DNA from: Bradyrhizobium barranii subsp. apii
GTDB lineage: Bacteria; Pseudomonadota; Alphaproteobacteria; Rhizobiales; Xanthobacteraceae
DNA length: 64,000 nucleotides
NCBI RefSeq assembly: GCF_011516635.5
Contig: NZ_CP096256.1
Span: forward strand, 186,001-250,000
Direction of reading: 5' to 3'
Positions 18,972 through 27,645 of this stretch are shown piece after piece. The first letter of the stretch is position 1. Every line of letters starts with the position of its first letter. A program made the translations under genes and the position numbers. The notes under the pieces were generated by a model. The model was not told the DNA's origin, ran no database searches, and saw only the letters and a list, made by a program, of their open reading frames with translations.

Positions 18972-19069
18972 TGGACGAGCTCCGTCTTGTTTCGATTTGG
19001 CTCGTCTGACATCAAGGCTGTGGAACAGATAGAACCGACATCGCAGGCGGAGCCGCAATCCCCGAGAAA

Positions 19070-20062
19070 TTGGCTGACTTTGACCGTTTTTTCGTCGACT
19101 GCAGCGTACCGCGCCCTCGCTTGGCGCGCTCCAGCCGTCCGAATGCTTCGAGCGGGTCCGCATTGCCATCGAAGGTCTGCACCATCGTCTTGCTGCCCTC
19201 GAACTTCAACACGAAGTCGCCCCGTCAAAGGTCGCATCTTGAGCAACTCCTGCGAGAGGCTGGCAAATATGTGTTCCCGGGTCAGATCGTTGCAAGGGAC
19301 GGGTACGCTGAGGCCGTCGCGGAACGCCTGCCTGTCTGGAAGTTGAAGCGCCGCTCTGCGCAGGAAGCTGGTCGCGAAATCCGCGATGTTCTCGCCAAGA
19401 TCGTCGCGCAGATGATCGAGAATATCCAGCGCGATAACCTCAATGCCCCCGAAATTGCGGCGTTCATCGCGGACCGCTTGGAGGAGGGGGATAACCAGGC
19501 TGACATCTCGCGCAAGCTAGGTAAGCCCAGGGACTGGGTGTCTCGTTACGCATCGGTCCAGAGCATGCCGGAATTCCTCCGGTCGAAGCTTGCCGGCTCA
19601 TCAATCCGCGCTGTGTATGAACTCTACCAGGCTTGGCGCGAGCGGCCCAACGCCGTCGAGACCTTATGCGCAGCGCAGGAGAGCTTCACCGACGCACATG
19701 CCCGTCAGCTAGCACGCAAAATTCGCAGCGAAGCCCGCGGTTCCCATGATGGTGGCGAAGGTGCCCCTGCAGCTCAACCAGCACGAAGCCCGATGGCACC
19801 GCAAGCGCCATTGCGCCCCATAGAGAGAGACCGTGTAACGGCGACAGCGAAAAGGACCCCCAGCCCGTCGGCCGATCGGAACGAGCGAATGAGTCCGTCT
19901 CTGACGATCAGAGTGCGTCACCAAGATCGCATGGGCTGTCTTCTGGTCGATCGATCCGCGTCTCAAGGCTCACGCCATGCCGTGCTGTTGATCGATGGCG
20001 CAGACGAAGCGGAAGAGGTTCCAGCATCGACCATCACAATCGAAGAGATCCTTGTCGTATGA
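19070..20062 (+). CDS. ParB-like partition protein, N-terminus degenerate
   Basis: The central region (AQMIENIQRDNLNAPEIAAFI, then GDNQADISRKLGKPRDWVSR and FLRSKLAGSSIRAVYEL) is the ParB/KorB-type DNA-binding core with its helix-turn-helix. The last ~60 residues form a separate beta-rich tail (SLTIRVRHQDRMGCLLVDRS). The usual N-terminal ParB nuclease-like domain with the GERR box cannot be found in frame; residues 1-95 read as noise. The gene is probably 5'-truncated or frameshifted before about 19350. Role by family: segregation or regulation of the mobile element. True start unknown. Confidence 0.65.
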   Translation: MADFDRFFVDCSVPRPRLARSSRPNASSGSALPSKVCTIVLLPSNFNTKSPRQRSHLEQLLREAGKYVFPGQIVARDGYAEAVAERLPVWKLKRRSAQEAGREIRDVLAKIVAQMIENIQRDNLNAPEIAAFIADRLEEGDNQADISRKLGKPRDWVSRYASVQSMPEFLRSKLAGSSIRAVYELYQAWRERPNAVETLCAAQESFTDAHARQLARKIRSEARGSHDGGEGAPAAQPARSPMAPQAPLRPIERDRVTATAKRTPSPSADRNERMSPSLTIRVRHQDRMGCLLVDRSASQGSRHAVLLIDGADEAEEVPASTITIEEILVV

Positions 20063-20414
20063 AGCTGCTCTTAAACAGCCTCCGCAGAAACATTGCTGCA
20101 GTTCAGGCGCCGGCGGAGCGGATTTCCCATCCGGAGGCTGCTGGAAAGCCGCGGTCCACGTGCTCGGTGCCAATGTTGCCGATCTCCACGCACGGCGTTC
20201 GTGGAGTAGAAGCATTGGGGGGGACGGCTCGGCCAGGGGAATTCTCCGCATCGATCGTCAGCTGGGTTGGATTCCAACTGGGGCAGCTCCCGCGCTTCGA
20301 ACGCCGAGCCTATTGGTTTGAACCAACTTGGAGGGGGTGGAGGGATTCGCACTTTCTAGTGCAGGATAGGCTTCGCGCCAGCGATGTATTACATCGCGAT
20401 TGGGATTGGCCTGC
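20063..20414. other. Spacer between parB-like and mobC-like genes
   Basis: No gene supported. By position it should hold the nick region (oriT) recognised by the following relaxosome genes. No diagnostic nic sequence was recognised. Confidence 0.35.
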
Positions 20415-20933
20415 ATGGCTCTAATCTCGCTTCGCATCTCCGACGAAGTCGCGGCGGAGTTCTCGGCTCTTGCAGCAACCCAGGGCGGCAAATCCGCACG
20501 GCTGCGGCGGCTCATTGCTGATGCGCTAGCTGCGCCAGAGCCGCGTATGTTGGCGTTGCCTGTCGGACGACCGGAGAAGGTGACGGTGCGATTTCGTGAG
20601 AGCGAGATGCGGCAGCTCGCGGAGGTCTCGCATCAGCGTGGCATGACGCGCACCGGCTGGATTGTCGCACTGGTGCGCTCACGGTTGGGGTCGCCCGTGC
20701 AGCATTCCCCGGAAGAGCATGACGAGCTGCGCGCGATCGTTCGCGAGCTCAACCGGATCGGCGGCAACATCAACCAGATCGCGCGGGCCGCAAATGCCAG
20801 TGTGCTGCAGGGCAGGGTGGTCGAGCCGGTTCTAGCCGTAATTCGAGAAACCAAACTGGTTATTGAGACAGAGCTCGTGCAGCTCCGTAATGCGCTGAAT
20901 GGCAATGCGGATTATTGGGAGGGACGGCGATGA
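20415..20933 (+). CDS. MobC-like relaxosome accessory protein
   Basis: 172 residues from ATG 20415. Start LISLRISDEVAAEFSAL suggests a ribbon-helix-helix DNA-binding N-terminus, followed by VTVRFRESEMRQL. The C-terminal half holds ELNRIGGNINQIARAAN, the hallmark of the MobC/mobilisation accessory family. It binds oriT and assists relaxase nicking. Its stop overlaps the relaxase ATG (ATGA), so the two are translationally coupled. Confidence 0.8.
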   Translation: MALISLRISDEVAAEFSALAATQGGKSARLRRLIADALAAPEPRMLALPVGRPEKVTVRFRESEMRQLAEVSHQRGMTRTGWIVALVRSRLGSPVQHSPEEHDELRAIVRELNRIGGNINQIARAANASVLQGRVVEPVLAVIRETKLVIETELVQLRNALNGNADYWEGRR

Positions 20934-21598
20934 GCCGGCGCTACCCGCCGAGGCCGACCGACCTGGCCTCTGAGCTTCCGCCGATCTCGTACGTTTGGAG
21001 GACGCCCAATCGGCGCCCGCGGCGGGCCGAGTGGGATATCCCAGATCCGGGCACTCCGGGCCTCCTTACGCCGGCGATGCGTGGAAAGCTCGAACGCATC
21101 GTGCGCCGAGCACCAGAGGTGATGGTCAAGATCACCGGTCGCACAAAGGGCGTAGAGCACCTTAAGTCGCACCTATCTTACATCATGCGAAACGGCAACC
21201 TCGATGCGGAAACAGAGCAGGGCGCGACCCTCGCGGGTCGTTCCGGATTGAAAGACCTACAGCAACGCTGGGAGGATGATGCAGGTCTCGACGACAACAG
21301 GCCTCTGGAGGGAGCGTTCCTCGGGTCTGACGGTGAGGACTCCGCCACCTATCTAGGCGTACCCGTTGGACCGCTTGGCGTGCTGCCGTTTCCCCTCGGT
21401 CAAGCTCAGACCCTCGCCCAAGCGATGCCGAACTCTATCCGGTTCGTAGGGGTCGATGCGGATGTCATCCGGAGAGCTCTCGCAGGCCAACGCCTCGACG
21501 CGAGGGCGCGCCGCAGCGACGGACCGGTTCAGATCGGCGGAGACGGTCTGCTCTATGCTCCGATAGGTCGCGTTGCGCCGCGTTCCTTGGCAATCTGA
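20930..21598 (+). pseudogene. Relaxase (VirD2/MobP-like), truncated
   Basis: N-terminal 120 residues include VMVKITGRTKGVEHLKSHLS and YIMRNGNLDAETEQG, as in rhizobial relaxase/mobilisation nucleases. After GLDDNR the reading departs from the family. No HxHxH metal site or catalytic continuation is seen in any frame, and the frame ends at 21598. A full relaxase is about 600 residues. So the mobilisation function is lost in cis, and the defence island begins right after the break. Confidence 0.65.
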
Positions 21599-21679
21599 CG
21601 GAAGCAAAGGACGATCCCTCTCGTTCTATAGATAGGGCAGGTTCCGACACTTGGAGCTCGAAGATAACCGAGGACTGAA

Positions 21680-22576
21680 ATGCCCCAGCCAGAATGGGAG
21701 CGATACAAGATTGCCGACAAGTACGCCGAACTCACTACCGTGCGGCATATCGTGCACCTGCCTGTCGCCCGCCGGATCATCGAGGACGGACGGATAAAGT
21801 CCGGGCTTGTCTTCGACAAGAGCCGGCTCAACAAGTCACGCATCAGCGTCACCTGGCTGTCGGCCAATAATTGGTCGCTGGGGTCACTCTATGGGACGGT
21901 CGAATTTCAGTTCGATTGGGAGAAACTCGTCAAACACAAGAAGATCTACTGGGTCGAGGCGATGCCGAACTACCACCCGCCGGCCTTCCGTTTTCTCATG
22001 GCGTTCGAGGATATCGCTTCGCCGTTGGTGACGAAGTACGATCCGGAGAAGGATGACGGCCCATTGAGGCGTGTCGACGGGACGTGGCGGTGGCATCCGG
22101 ATTTCTGTTCAGAGTTCATGGTTGCGGATGATTTTCCGTTGTCGGACATCTCGGGATTGGACTTCGTTCGGCATCACCAGGGATACTGTCGAACCAAGCC
22201 GGATTGCGTCGAGAAAATCGCGGACCCTTCGCCTCAGACGACGTCAGGCAAGCTTTTGTCCTACGTTCTGGCGCATGGAGTCCACGACTTGGACAAACAC
22301 ATGCAACCGGATGGCAACGGAAGGAATCGGCTTCTCGACATGGCCAGCGCCTGGCTGTCGATCGTTTTCAATCAGGTGGAATATGCTGGATCGGTCGCCT
22401 CGAACGAGGATTGCGATTCCGTCGTGAAGGGCGCATTGGCGCTCTTCGCAGTCGATAAAATGGATGACGGCAAGACGCTTTTGAAGCTTATCGCAGGAAG
22501 CGCGCAAGCTGTTTCCGCACTCACTAGGCTGATCCGAATTCATTTCGGCTCGCCTACCTGGGACTTCGGCTTGTGA
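21680..22576 (+). CDS. Unrecognised protein with ADP-ribosyltransferase-like motifs
   Basis: 298 residues, not matched with certainty to a named family. Near the N-terminus, TVRHIVHLPVARRIIEDGRI resembles the first strand/helix of DarT-type ADP-ribosyltransferases (H-I-x-H ... I-x-x-G). Next comes WLSANNWSLGSLYGTVEFQF, then IYWVEAM, and SEFMVADDFPLSDISGLDF, which resembles the last conserved strand with a catalytic Glu. The C-terminal ~100 residues are helical with a Cys pair (GYCRTKPDC). No macrodomain (DarG-like) partner is adjacent. It is convergent with cap3 and lies at the edge of the CBASS locus. Function in defence is inference. Confidence 0.5.
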   Translation: MPQPEWERYKIADKYAELTTVRHIVHLPVARRIIEDGRIKSGLVFDKSRLNKSRISVTWLSANNWSLGSLYGTVEFQFDWEKLVKHKKIYWVEAMPNYHPPAFRFLMAFEDIASPLVTKYDPEKDDGPLRRVDGTWRWHPDFCSEFMVADDFPLSDISGLDFVRHHQGYCRTKPDCVEKIADPSPQTTSGKLLSYVLAHGVHDLDKHMQPDGNGRNRLLDMASAWLSIVFNQVEYAGSVASNEDCDSVVKGALALFAVDKMDDGKTLLKLIAGSAQAVSALTRLIRIHFGSPTWDFGL

Positions 22577-22604
22577 TTTGCGGGAGATTAGCGCTTGCGC
22601 CGGC

Positions 22605-23019
22605 TCAACCGATCTTGCCCATGGCGACGAGGTGCCCGTCGGAGCCGATCTCACAGTACGTCGCGGCTGTACCGACTATGATGAACACCAAAGGGTCGCA
22701 ACTGCTTGCGCCACGACCGCCGGTCGACCCAGGACGGCGTTGGATGCCGCTCGGGATGGGTGTGCCACTCGCCCACGAAGTTCACGGCCCCTCCACTTTC
22801 GAACCAATCTCTGCTGGCGATTTCCTGATGGCCCTTGTCCTGCCGCACGAATCCGAAGCGGGTGCGGCGGTCTTCCGGCATCGGAGTGGTGCACTTCAAT
22901 ACTTCGACGTGCGGGCCTCGGTAGCGTCCCAAAAGTATGCCGCCGGCCTCGCGATCCGACTCCGGCGGAGCCGCGAAGCGCGCGAGCTCTTGCGCGACGG
23001 CGTCGGCGAGGGTCCGCAT
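22605..23019 (-). pseudogene. cap3: CBASS Cap3, JAB/JAMM peptidase, C-terminally frameshifted
   Basis: The N-terminus has EAGGILLG (catalytic Glu) and then GEWHTHPERHPTPSWVD, a perfect JAMM motif (HxH-x7-SxxD). In type II CBASS this protease cleaves the CD-NTase-conjugate made by Cap2. The frame runs out at 22651 with a non-family tail. Another frame gives DPLVFIIVGTAATYCEIG and HLVAMGKIG, ending at 22605, the expected C-terminal strands. One frameshift lies between about 22690 and 22715. The metal site precedes the break. The start overlaps cap2's end by 124 bp, more than usual. Confidence 0.75.
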
Positions 23020-24500
23020 GGGAGATTCCGGGCGGTCTCGATTTCCACTCCCTCACGCAGCAGCCGGAATCTCTTCTCGCCTGCGAGCTCAACCTTCAGA
23101 CACTTGAAGCAGGCGAGATCGGGATCGTGCGACATGAAGCCGACGGCGGCGGCACCGTTTCCTTCGAGCCAAGTGTAGAGGATCGGCGGGAAGTCGGGAC
23201 GCTTTCTTACGGCGTAGTCGTTCAGCGCGATCGACAGCGCTTCTTCGCCTGTGGCATCGATGCACAGGTCGTACCGCTGCATGATTGCCAGCTGCTTCAT
23301 GATCGAATCGCAGCTGAACCCGATGTCCAGGTGCGGCAGCTGCTGGCCAAGAAAATCGGCGCAGGCTTCGGCCTTGTTCCACGTGAGATACGGCGCGCCG
23401 AGGAGGTGCCGGCCGAGATTTGCGCCCTGGAGTTCGTCGTCGTCGACGAGCATCAATCTTCCGCCGCCGGCGCCGGCGCTGCTTTGAGCCAGGTGCTGCG
23501 CAAGAAATCCGCCGACCGTTCCGCATCCGATCAGCAGGATGCGCTTTCCTGCGAGGTTCTTCATGTGACCGAGATTCCTCGAAAAGACATAGCCTTCATC
23601 GGCTGGGACTCCCACATAGCCCGAAATTTCGACAGCGGCCGGTATCCGATCGAGCGTTCGCGAGATGCTGGCTCGCCTGTTCTTCAGGAATTCCGGCGTC
23701 CGATAGGGTTTGGCGATCTCCGCCGATACGAAGAACCTTCCGTTCGGCGCGGACAGGCAGATCCATTGGATGTGGAGATCCTTCGTCCTGGCGAAAGCCG
23801 CTTCGATCGATCCGAGCGCATTGGGGGCCATTTTCTTCAGCCAGGCGTTGAGCTGCGCCAGATCCTTGGGCGGCCACGACTGCTTCGGATCGAACGAGAG
23901 CGGCGGCACGAGGACGACCGGGCAAAGGATTCCGGGATCCGGATCCTTTCCGGTGTTCCGCCGGTGCAGCTTCGCGAACCTTGATTTGTCATGGGAGACG
24001 ACGATGGTCTTGTGCTCCAGATAGCGGTCCAGCCTGAGGATGTGGATCTTCGCATCGCCTTCGAAAGAAGGCGGCAGATCGACTAGGACCTCGCCGTCGC
24101 ACCAGTAGCCGCCGAACTCTTCGGCGAGGTCGTCGGCCAGGCGGCCCCTTACGGCGTCGCGCAGCACCTGGTCCGCACGCTCGAGGCACTGGATGATGGT
24201 CTCGGCGGGCTTGTAGCGGTCGAGCACGACACTCTTGCGGTCGAGGTAGCAGAACGTGCCGTCCGAGCGGAGCACGTGCGGGACCTGCCCCTTCGATCCC
24301 GCTTCCGGGTCGGTCAGGCAAATGACCGGAGGCCTGATGAAGTCGAGGTCGTCGACGGATACGATCGCCGGGACCTTGAGTCCGTTCTCGTCGAGAAGGC
24401 CGATGTAGTGAAGGCCACGACGCGAAAAGTCGCGCCGGAAGTTGCGCTGACTGAAGGCGTCGTGAATGCGCCGGACAGAAGCGTCGTCCCGCTCAGGCAC
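22896..24500 (-). CDS. cap2: CBASS Cap2, fused E2-E1 ubiquitin-like transferase
   Basis: 534 residues from a GTG at 24500 that overlaps the dncV stop. Residues ~1-160 form an E2-like domain with the putative catalytic Cys in SDGTFCYLD. Residues ~160-330 are a linker/adaptor region. The E1/ThiF-like adenylation domain follows, with ILLIGCGTVGGFLAQHLA (nucleotide loop) and LMLVDDDELQGANLGRHLLG. The Cys-bearing ACFKCL lies near the C-terminus. Family role: conjugates the CD-NTase C-terminus to targets, priming cyclic dinucleotide synthesis. The last ~30 residues are Arg/Ser-rich and read over the start of cap3, so the natural stop may have been lost by a small indel. Confidence 0.82.
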   Translation of the reverse strand: MPERDDASVRRIHDAFSQRNFRRDFSRRGLHYIGLLDENGLKVPAIVSVDDLDFIRPPVICLTDPEAGSKGQVPHVLRSDGTFCYLDRKSVVLDRYKPAETIIQCLERADQVLRDAVRGRLADDLAEEFGGYWCDGEVLVDLPPSFEGDAKIHILRLDRYLEHKTIVVSHDKSRFAKLHRRNTGKDPDPGILCPVVLVPPLSFDPKQSWPPKDLAQLNAWLKKMAPNALGSIEAAFARTKDLHIQWICLSAPNGRFFVSAEIAKPYRTPEFLKNRRASISRTLDRIPAAVEISGYVGVPADEGYVFSRNLGHMKNLAGKRILLIGCGTVGGFLAQHLAQSSAGAGGGRLMLVDDDELQGANLGRHLLGAPYLTWNKAEACADFLGQQLPHLDIGFSCDSIMKQLAIMQRYDLCIDATGEEALSIALNDYAVRKRPDFPPILYTWLEGNGAAAVGFMSHDPDLACFKCLKVELAGEKRFRLLREGVEIETARNLPCGPSPTPSRKSSRASRLRRSRIARPAAYFWDATEARTSKY

Positions 24501-25641
24501 TGGTCGATTTGCCGACCGTGGGGGCGGCGGCGATCCTCGGAGCATGCGAGCGTACCTCGGCATGCGCGGCCTTGGTGACGTCAACGAGATCGATCCGATC
24601 CGGAATGCGGTCACCGAACAATGCGGTCAGCCTTTCGATGGCTTCTTCGGGATCGAAGCACTTCTCGACGATCTCGGTGAGCTCCGCATCGAACTTCTTG
24701 GCCATGTCGATCGCGACACGGCGGCTGGCCGCACTCAGTCTACCGTCGACGCGCTCGTCGCGGTCGGTGGGATTGCAGACCGGGCCTTCCAGCAGGCGCG
24801 GAAGACGTTCGGCGATCCGCAGCAGCGCCAGGTCGTCACGGCCGGGAACGTTCGGACGGCCGAGGTCCTCGCACGCTTCGAAGGCGCAGACCATCAGAAG
24901 GATCGACGATACGTCGTCGAGATGGGGGCGGTGGTGGTCGCGCCAGGCCTTCAGGTACCGGCAGACGCGGCGAAGCACCGGACCGTAGATCTTGATGGCC
25001 TCGACGAACCAGTCCCGGATCTTGCGCGGATCCGACGAGATCCAGTCGTGCTCGCGATGGGCGAGCAGGACGCAGTCCGACGGCAGCGCGTCCCAACGAT
25101 CATCGCTGTCGGCGCGCGCATCGCGGGCCAAAGCGTCGAACGACTTCATCTGCTTCTCGAGCTTCTCGAATTCCGCATCTGGAATCGCGTACAGCGGCAC
25201 GTCGATGTGCGAGTTCGACGAGATCACCAGCCGCGAGCAGGTCGGCTTCTTCACGAACTGCCAGCCTTCTTCCTTCGCGGGCTTCTCGAGCGCGGCGTCA
25301 ACCACCTTGAAGAAGGCGGCAGCGGCGACGGAAGGCCGCTGTACGCCCTGGATAAACGTCATCGGGAGGTAGGCGCCGTCGTCGAGGTCCATCTGCTGCG
25401 GCGGGGTCCAGCACGGATCGTTGATCGTCCGGTATGCGAAGCTACCCTGCGTGAAAAACCGGGGATGGACTGTCACGCCGAGCTCCTGCTTGGTCAAAGC
25501 CGCGAACGTCTTGCGCAGGCAAACTCGAATCTTCTCGCGCGCTACCATGAGGCTCGCGCGGTCGGTATCGGCGATGTTCAGGTTCTTCAGGAAACACGGC
25601 GCGTCGCCAGACGCGTGCAGCACTTTCGAGACGTTGGCCAT
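24493..25641 (-). CDS. dncV: CD-NTase, DncV-like cyclic dinucleotide synthase
   Basis: 382 residues. The active site reads FFTQGSFAYRT then QMDLDDGAYLP (GS motif plus DxD), with a later HIDVPLYAIP carrying the third Asp. The pattern LLAHREHDWISSDPRKIRDWF and RRVCRYLKAWRDHH matches V. cholerae DncV (clade A), which makes 3',3'-cGAMP. The C-terminal tail ends in small residues (KSTSA), as needed for Cap2 conjugation. First gene of the leftward dncV-cap2-cap3 operon and divergent from capV. The product is inferred from the DncV resemblance and the CapV effector. Confidence 0.88.
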   Translation of the reverse strand: MANVSKVLHASGDAPCFLKNLNIADTDRASLMVAREKIRVCLRKTFAALTKQELGVTVHPRFFTQGSFAYRTINDPCWTPPQQMDLDDGAYLPMTFIQGVQRPSVAAAAFFKVVDAALEKPAKEEGWQFVKKPTCSRLVISSNSHIDVPLYAIPDAEFEKLEKQMKSFDALARDARADSDDRWDALPSDCVLLAHREHDWISSDPRKIRDWFVEAIKIYGPVLRRVCRYLKAWRDHHRPHLDDVSSILLMVCAFEACEDLGRPNVPGRDDLALLRIAERLPRLLEGPVCNPTDRDERVDGRLSAASRRVAIDMAKKFDAELTEIVEKCFDPEEAIERLTALFGDRIPDRIDLVDVTKAAHAEVRSHAPRIAAAPTVGKSTSA

Positions 25642-25832
25642 GGCCGATCTCCATCTGGAAAAGCGAGGGAGATCTAGACGGTGGACAATGCCTCCAGTCG
25701 CACAACCGCGCGAATCAGACTCTATCTTGAGAGTCCATTAGATTGTAGAACAGAAAATGAACACTTCATACGGGATTCCCGAGCCTCGGCGGATCTCCGA
25801 TGCCACAGCGTGCTCCGAAACTAGAGATTGCA
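25642..25832. promoter_or_regulatory. Divergent promoter region of dncV and capV
   Basis: The 191 bp between the two CBASS transcripts must hold both promoters. It is locally AT-rich around 25725-25770 (TTAGATTGTAGAACAGAAAATG), but no operator palindrome is clear. In the classic Vibrio locus capV precedes dncV on the same strand. Confidence 0.5.
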
Positions 25833-26843
25833 ATGGCTTTTCAGATACTTGCTCTCAGCGGCGGCGGCTTTCGAGGCCTGTTCACAAGTTCGGTCCTGGC
25901 GCGCCTGGAGGAGCAGGCAAAGCGTCCCCTTCACGAATGCTTTGACCTGATCTCGGGGACATCGGCAGGCGGCATCATCGCCCTCGGTCTGGCGATGGGG
26001 AAGAAGGCTGAGACGATTCAGGAGATGTTTCTCGAGCACGGGGAGGAGATATTCCTCCGCGGCGAGAGACCGAAAACCCGGGTGGCGCAAATGCAGGCCC
26101 GGTGGTTCGAGTGGCGACATCCCAAGTACGACGGCACCGTGCTCCGGAGCAAGATCGAGGGCGTGCTCGGGGCCGACACCAAGCTCAGCGACGCTAGGAC
26201 GCGAGTGCTCATCCCAACCGTCAACATGACCAAGGGAAGCGTCCAGATGTTCAAGACCGCGCACAATCCGAGGTTCATGACCGATTACAAGGTGAAGGCC
26301 GCGGACATCGCCATGGCGACGGCGGCCGCGCCGCTGTACTTCCCGATGGCCGAGATCGGAAACAGCTATTTCATCGACGGCGGCGTGGTCGCAAACGCAC
26401 CGGACCTTTGTGCGCTGCACGAAGCTGTCCAGTTCCTGGATCAAAAGATCGAGGACGTATCGGTGATGAGCATCGGCACGACCACCAGCAAATTCTCGCT
26501 GCCGACGTCGGCCGGTCGCAATTTTGGCCAAAGAGACTGGCTGGAGAACAACCGACTTCCTTCGACCATCATTTCCTCGCAACAGCAGCTTGTCGATTTC
26601 ATGCTCAAGCATCAACTCGGCGATCGCTACATCAGGTTCGACGAGCAGCCCTCCGCCGAGCAGATTTCCGATCTCGGGATGGACCTCGCGACCGAGAGCC
26701 GGCGGAAGACCCTGCTAGGGATGGCGGACGGTTGCTATCAAGCGCTGTGCAACGATAGGCGCGTCATCGATATGTTGGCACATCGGCCTACCAAGCCGAC
26801 GTTCTATCACGTGCGAACTACGCAAGAGGGATCCAACGCGTAA
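25833..26843 (+). CDS. capV: CBASS effector CapV, patatin-like phospholipase
   Basis: 336 residues from ATG 25833. Patatin signatures are ordered as expected: oxyanion loop SGGGFRG, nucleophile in GTSAGG, and catalytic Asp in FIDGGVVANAP. In DncV systems cGAMP binding activates this lipase, which degrades membrane phospholipids and kills the infected cell. A longer frame from 25800 exists, but the ATG at 25833 begins directly at the first beta strand (MAFQILALSGGG). Divergent from dncV, convergent with qatD 64 bp later. No defects. Confidence 0.9.
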   Translation: MAFQILALSGGGFRGLFTSSVLARLEEQAKRPLHECFDLISGTSAGGIIALGLAMGKKAETIQEMFLEHGEEIFLRGERPKTRVAQMQARWFEWRHPKYDGTVLRSKIEGVLGADTKLSDARTRVLIPTVNMTKGSVQMFKTAHNPRFMTDYKVKAADIAMATAAAPLYFPMAEIGNSYFIDGGVVANAPDLCALHEAVQFLDQKIEDVSVMSIGTTTSKFSLPTSAGRNFGQRDWLENNRLPSTIISSQQQLVDFMLKHQLGDRYIRFDEQPSAEQISDLGMDLATESRRKTLLGMADGCYQALCNDRRVIDMLAHRPTKPTFYHVRTTQEGSNA

Positions 26844-26907
26844 CATCGGCAGATTGCTTGAAGGCAGCGAGCAGGTTGAGATGCGCGCTACTCGTGGGGC
26901 CAGAAAG

Positions 26908-27645
26908 CTAGTGCGGGATCATCGAGGTTAACCGCCGCAGGTTTTGCGCCAGTTGGTACTGGACGTCCTTTTCGGCGACGCCCCAGATCCTGGCGAGCTC
27001 CTTTTCGGCATTAGCCACGTCCCATGGAAAGAGAGGCCGCCCGTCGATCTGGGCGAACGGTCCGTCCGATTCAGTGAGGACGCGGTCTCGCGGCATGATG
27101 GCTGCAATGCCGCGCCCGCGCTCGCCGGCGAGCATCGCTGGCCCGACACTGAACCAGCATCCCTGATCGATTGCACGTTGTAGCTCGCGCCGCGAGCCGG
27201 AAAACCAATGAAGCACGGCCGCGCCGGCATCGACGCCGCCAGCCAGCGCGTCCAGCACCGGCGTCGCTGCTCGCCGGCTGTGAATCGTCATGATGCGTCC
27301 GCCGGCCGCCGTGCACATGCGCAAGATTTCGCTGAAGACCCGACGCTGCGTATCCCAGGTCGCCTTGAGTTCGGGGCTGCCATCCAGGCCAATTTCCCCG
27401 ACGTACCTTGATTGTGGAAGCAGATCTTCGAGAAGCCCGAGTTCGCTTTGGCGCTCTTGGGCGATCTGCGGATGGAGGCCGATCGCGGTTCTAATACGCG
27501 AGGCGTCTTTCGCGAGCGCCGCGGTGCCTTTCCATGCCGAAGGCGTGTTGGTGACCGATAGAACGAACAGGTCGCGCCGAACGCATTCCTTCGTCGTCGC
27601 GGCAGGATCCGAATAGAGATCCAGATGGGCGTGAAAGTCGATCAC
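26908..27645 (-). CDS. qatD: QatD, TatD-like metal-dependent nuclease
   Basis: 245 residues from a GTG start that overlaps the qatC stop (GTGA). The TatD-type metal site is visible: DFHAHLDLY at the start, GEIGLDG, MTIHSRRA, VLHWFSG and TESDGPF. In the Qat antiphage system this is the fourth gene. An open frame extends upstream to 27930 antisense-like within qatC, but its Arg-rich sequence is not TatD. Confidence 0.88.
   Translation of the reverse strand: MIDFHAHLDLYSDPAATTKECVRRDLFVLSVTNTPSAWKGTAALAKDASRIRTAIGLHPQIAQERQSELGLLEDLLPQSRYVGEIGLDGSPELKATWDTQRRVFSEILRMCTAAGGRIMTIHSRRAATPVLDALAGGVDAGAAVLHWFSGSRRELQRAIDQGCWFSVGPAMLAGERGRGIAAIMPRDRVLTESDGPFAQIDGRPLFPWDVANAEKELARIWGVAEKDVQYQLAQNLRRLTSMIPH

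Noticed and set aside
22578..23984. Plus-strand frame of 468 codons opposite cap2/cap3
   Set aside because: Antisense shadow: the minus strand encodes clear E1/E2 and JAMM motifs over the same bases.
24466..25677. Plus-strand frame of 403 codons opposite dncV
   Set aside because: The CD-NTase active-site motifs are on the minus strand; the plus frame has none.
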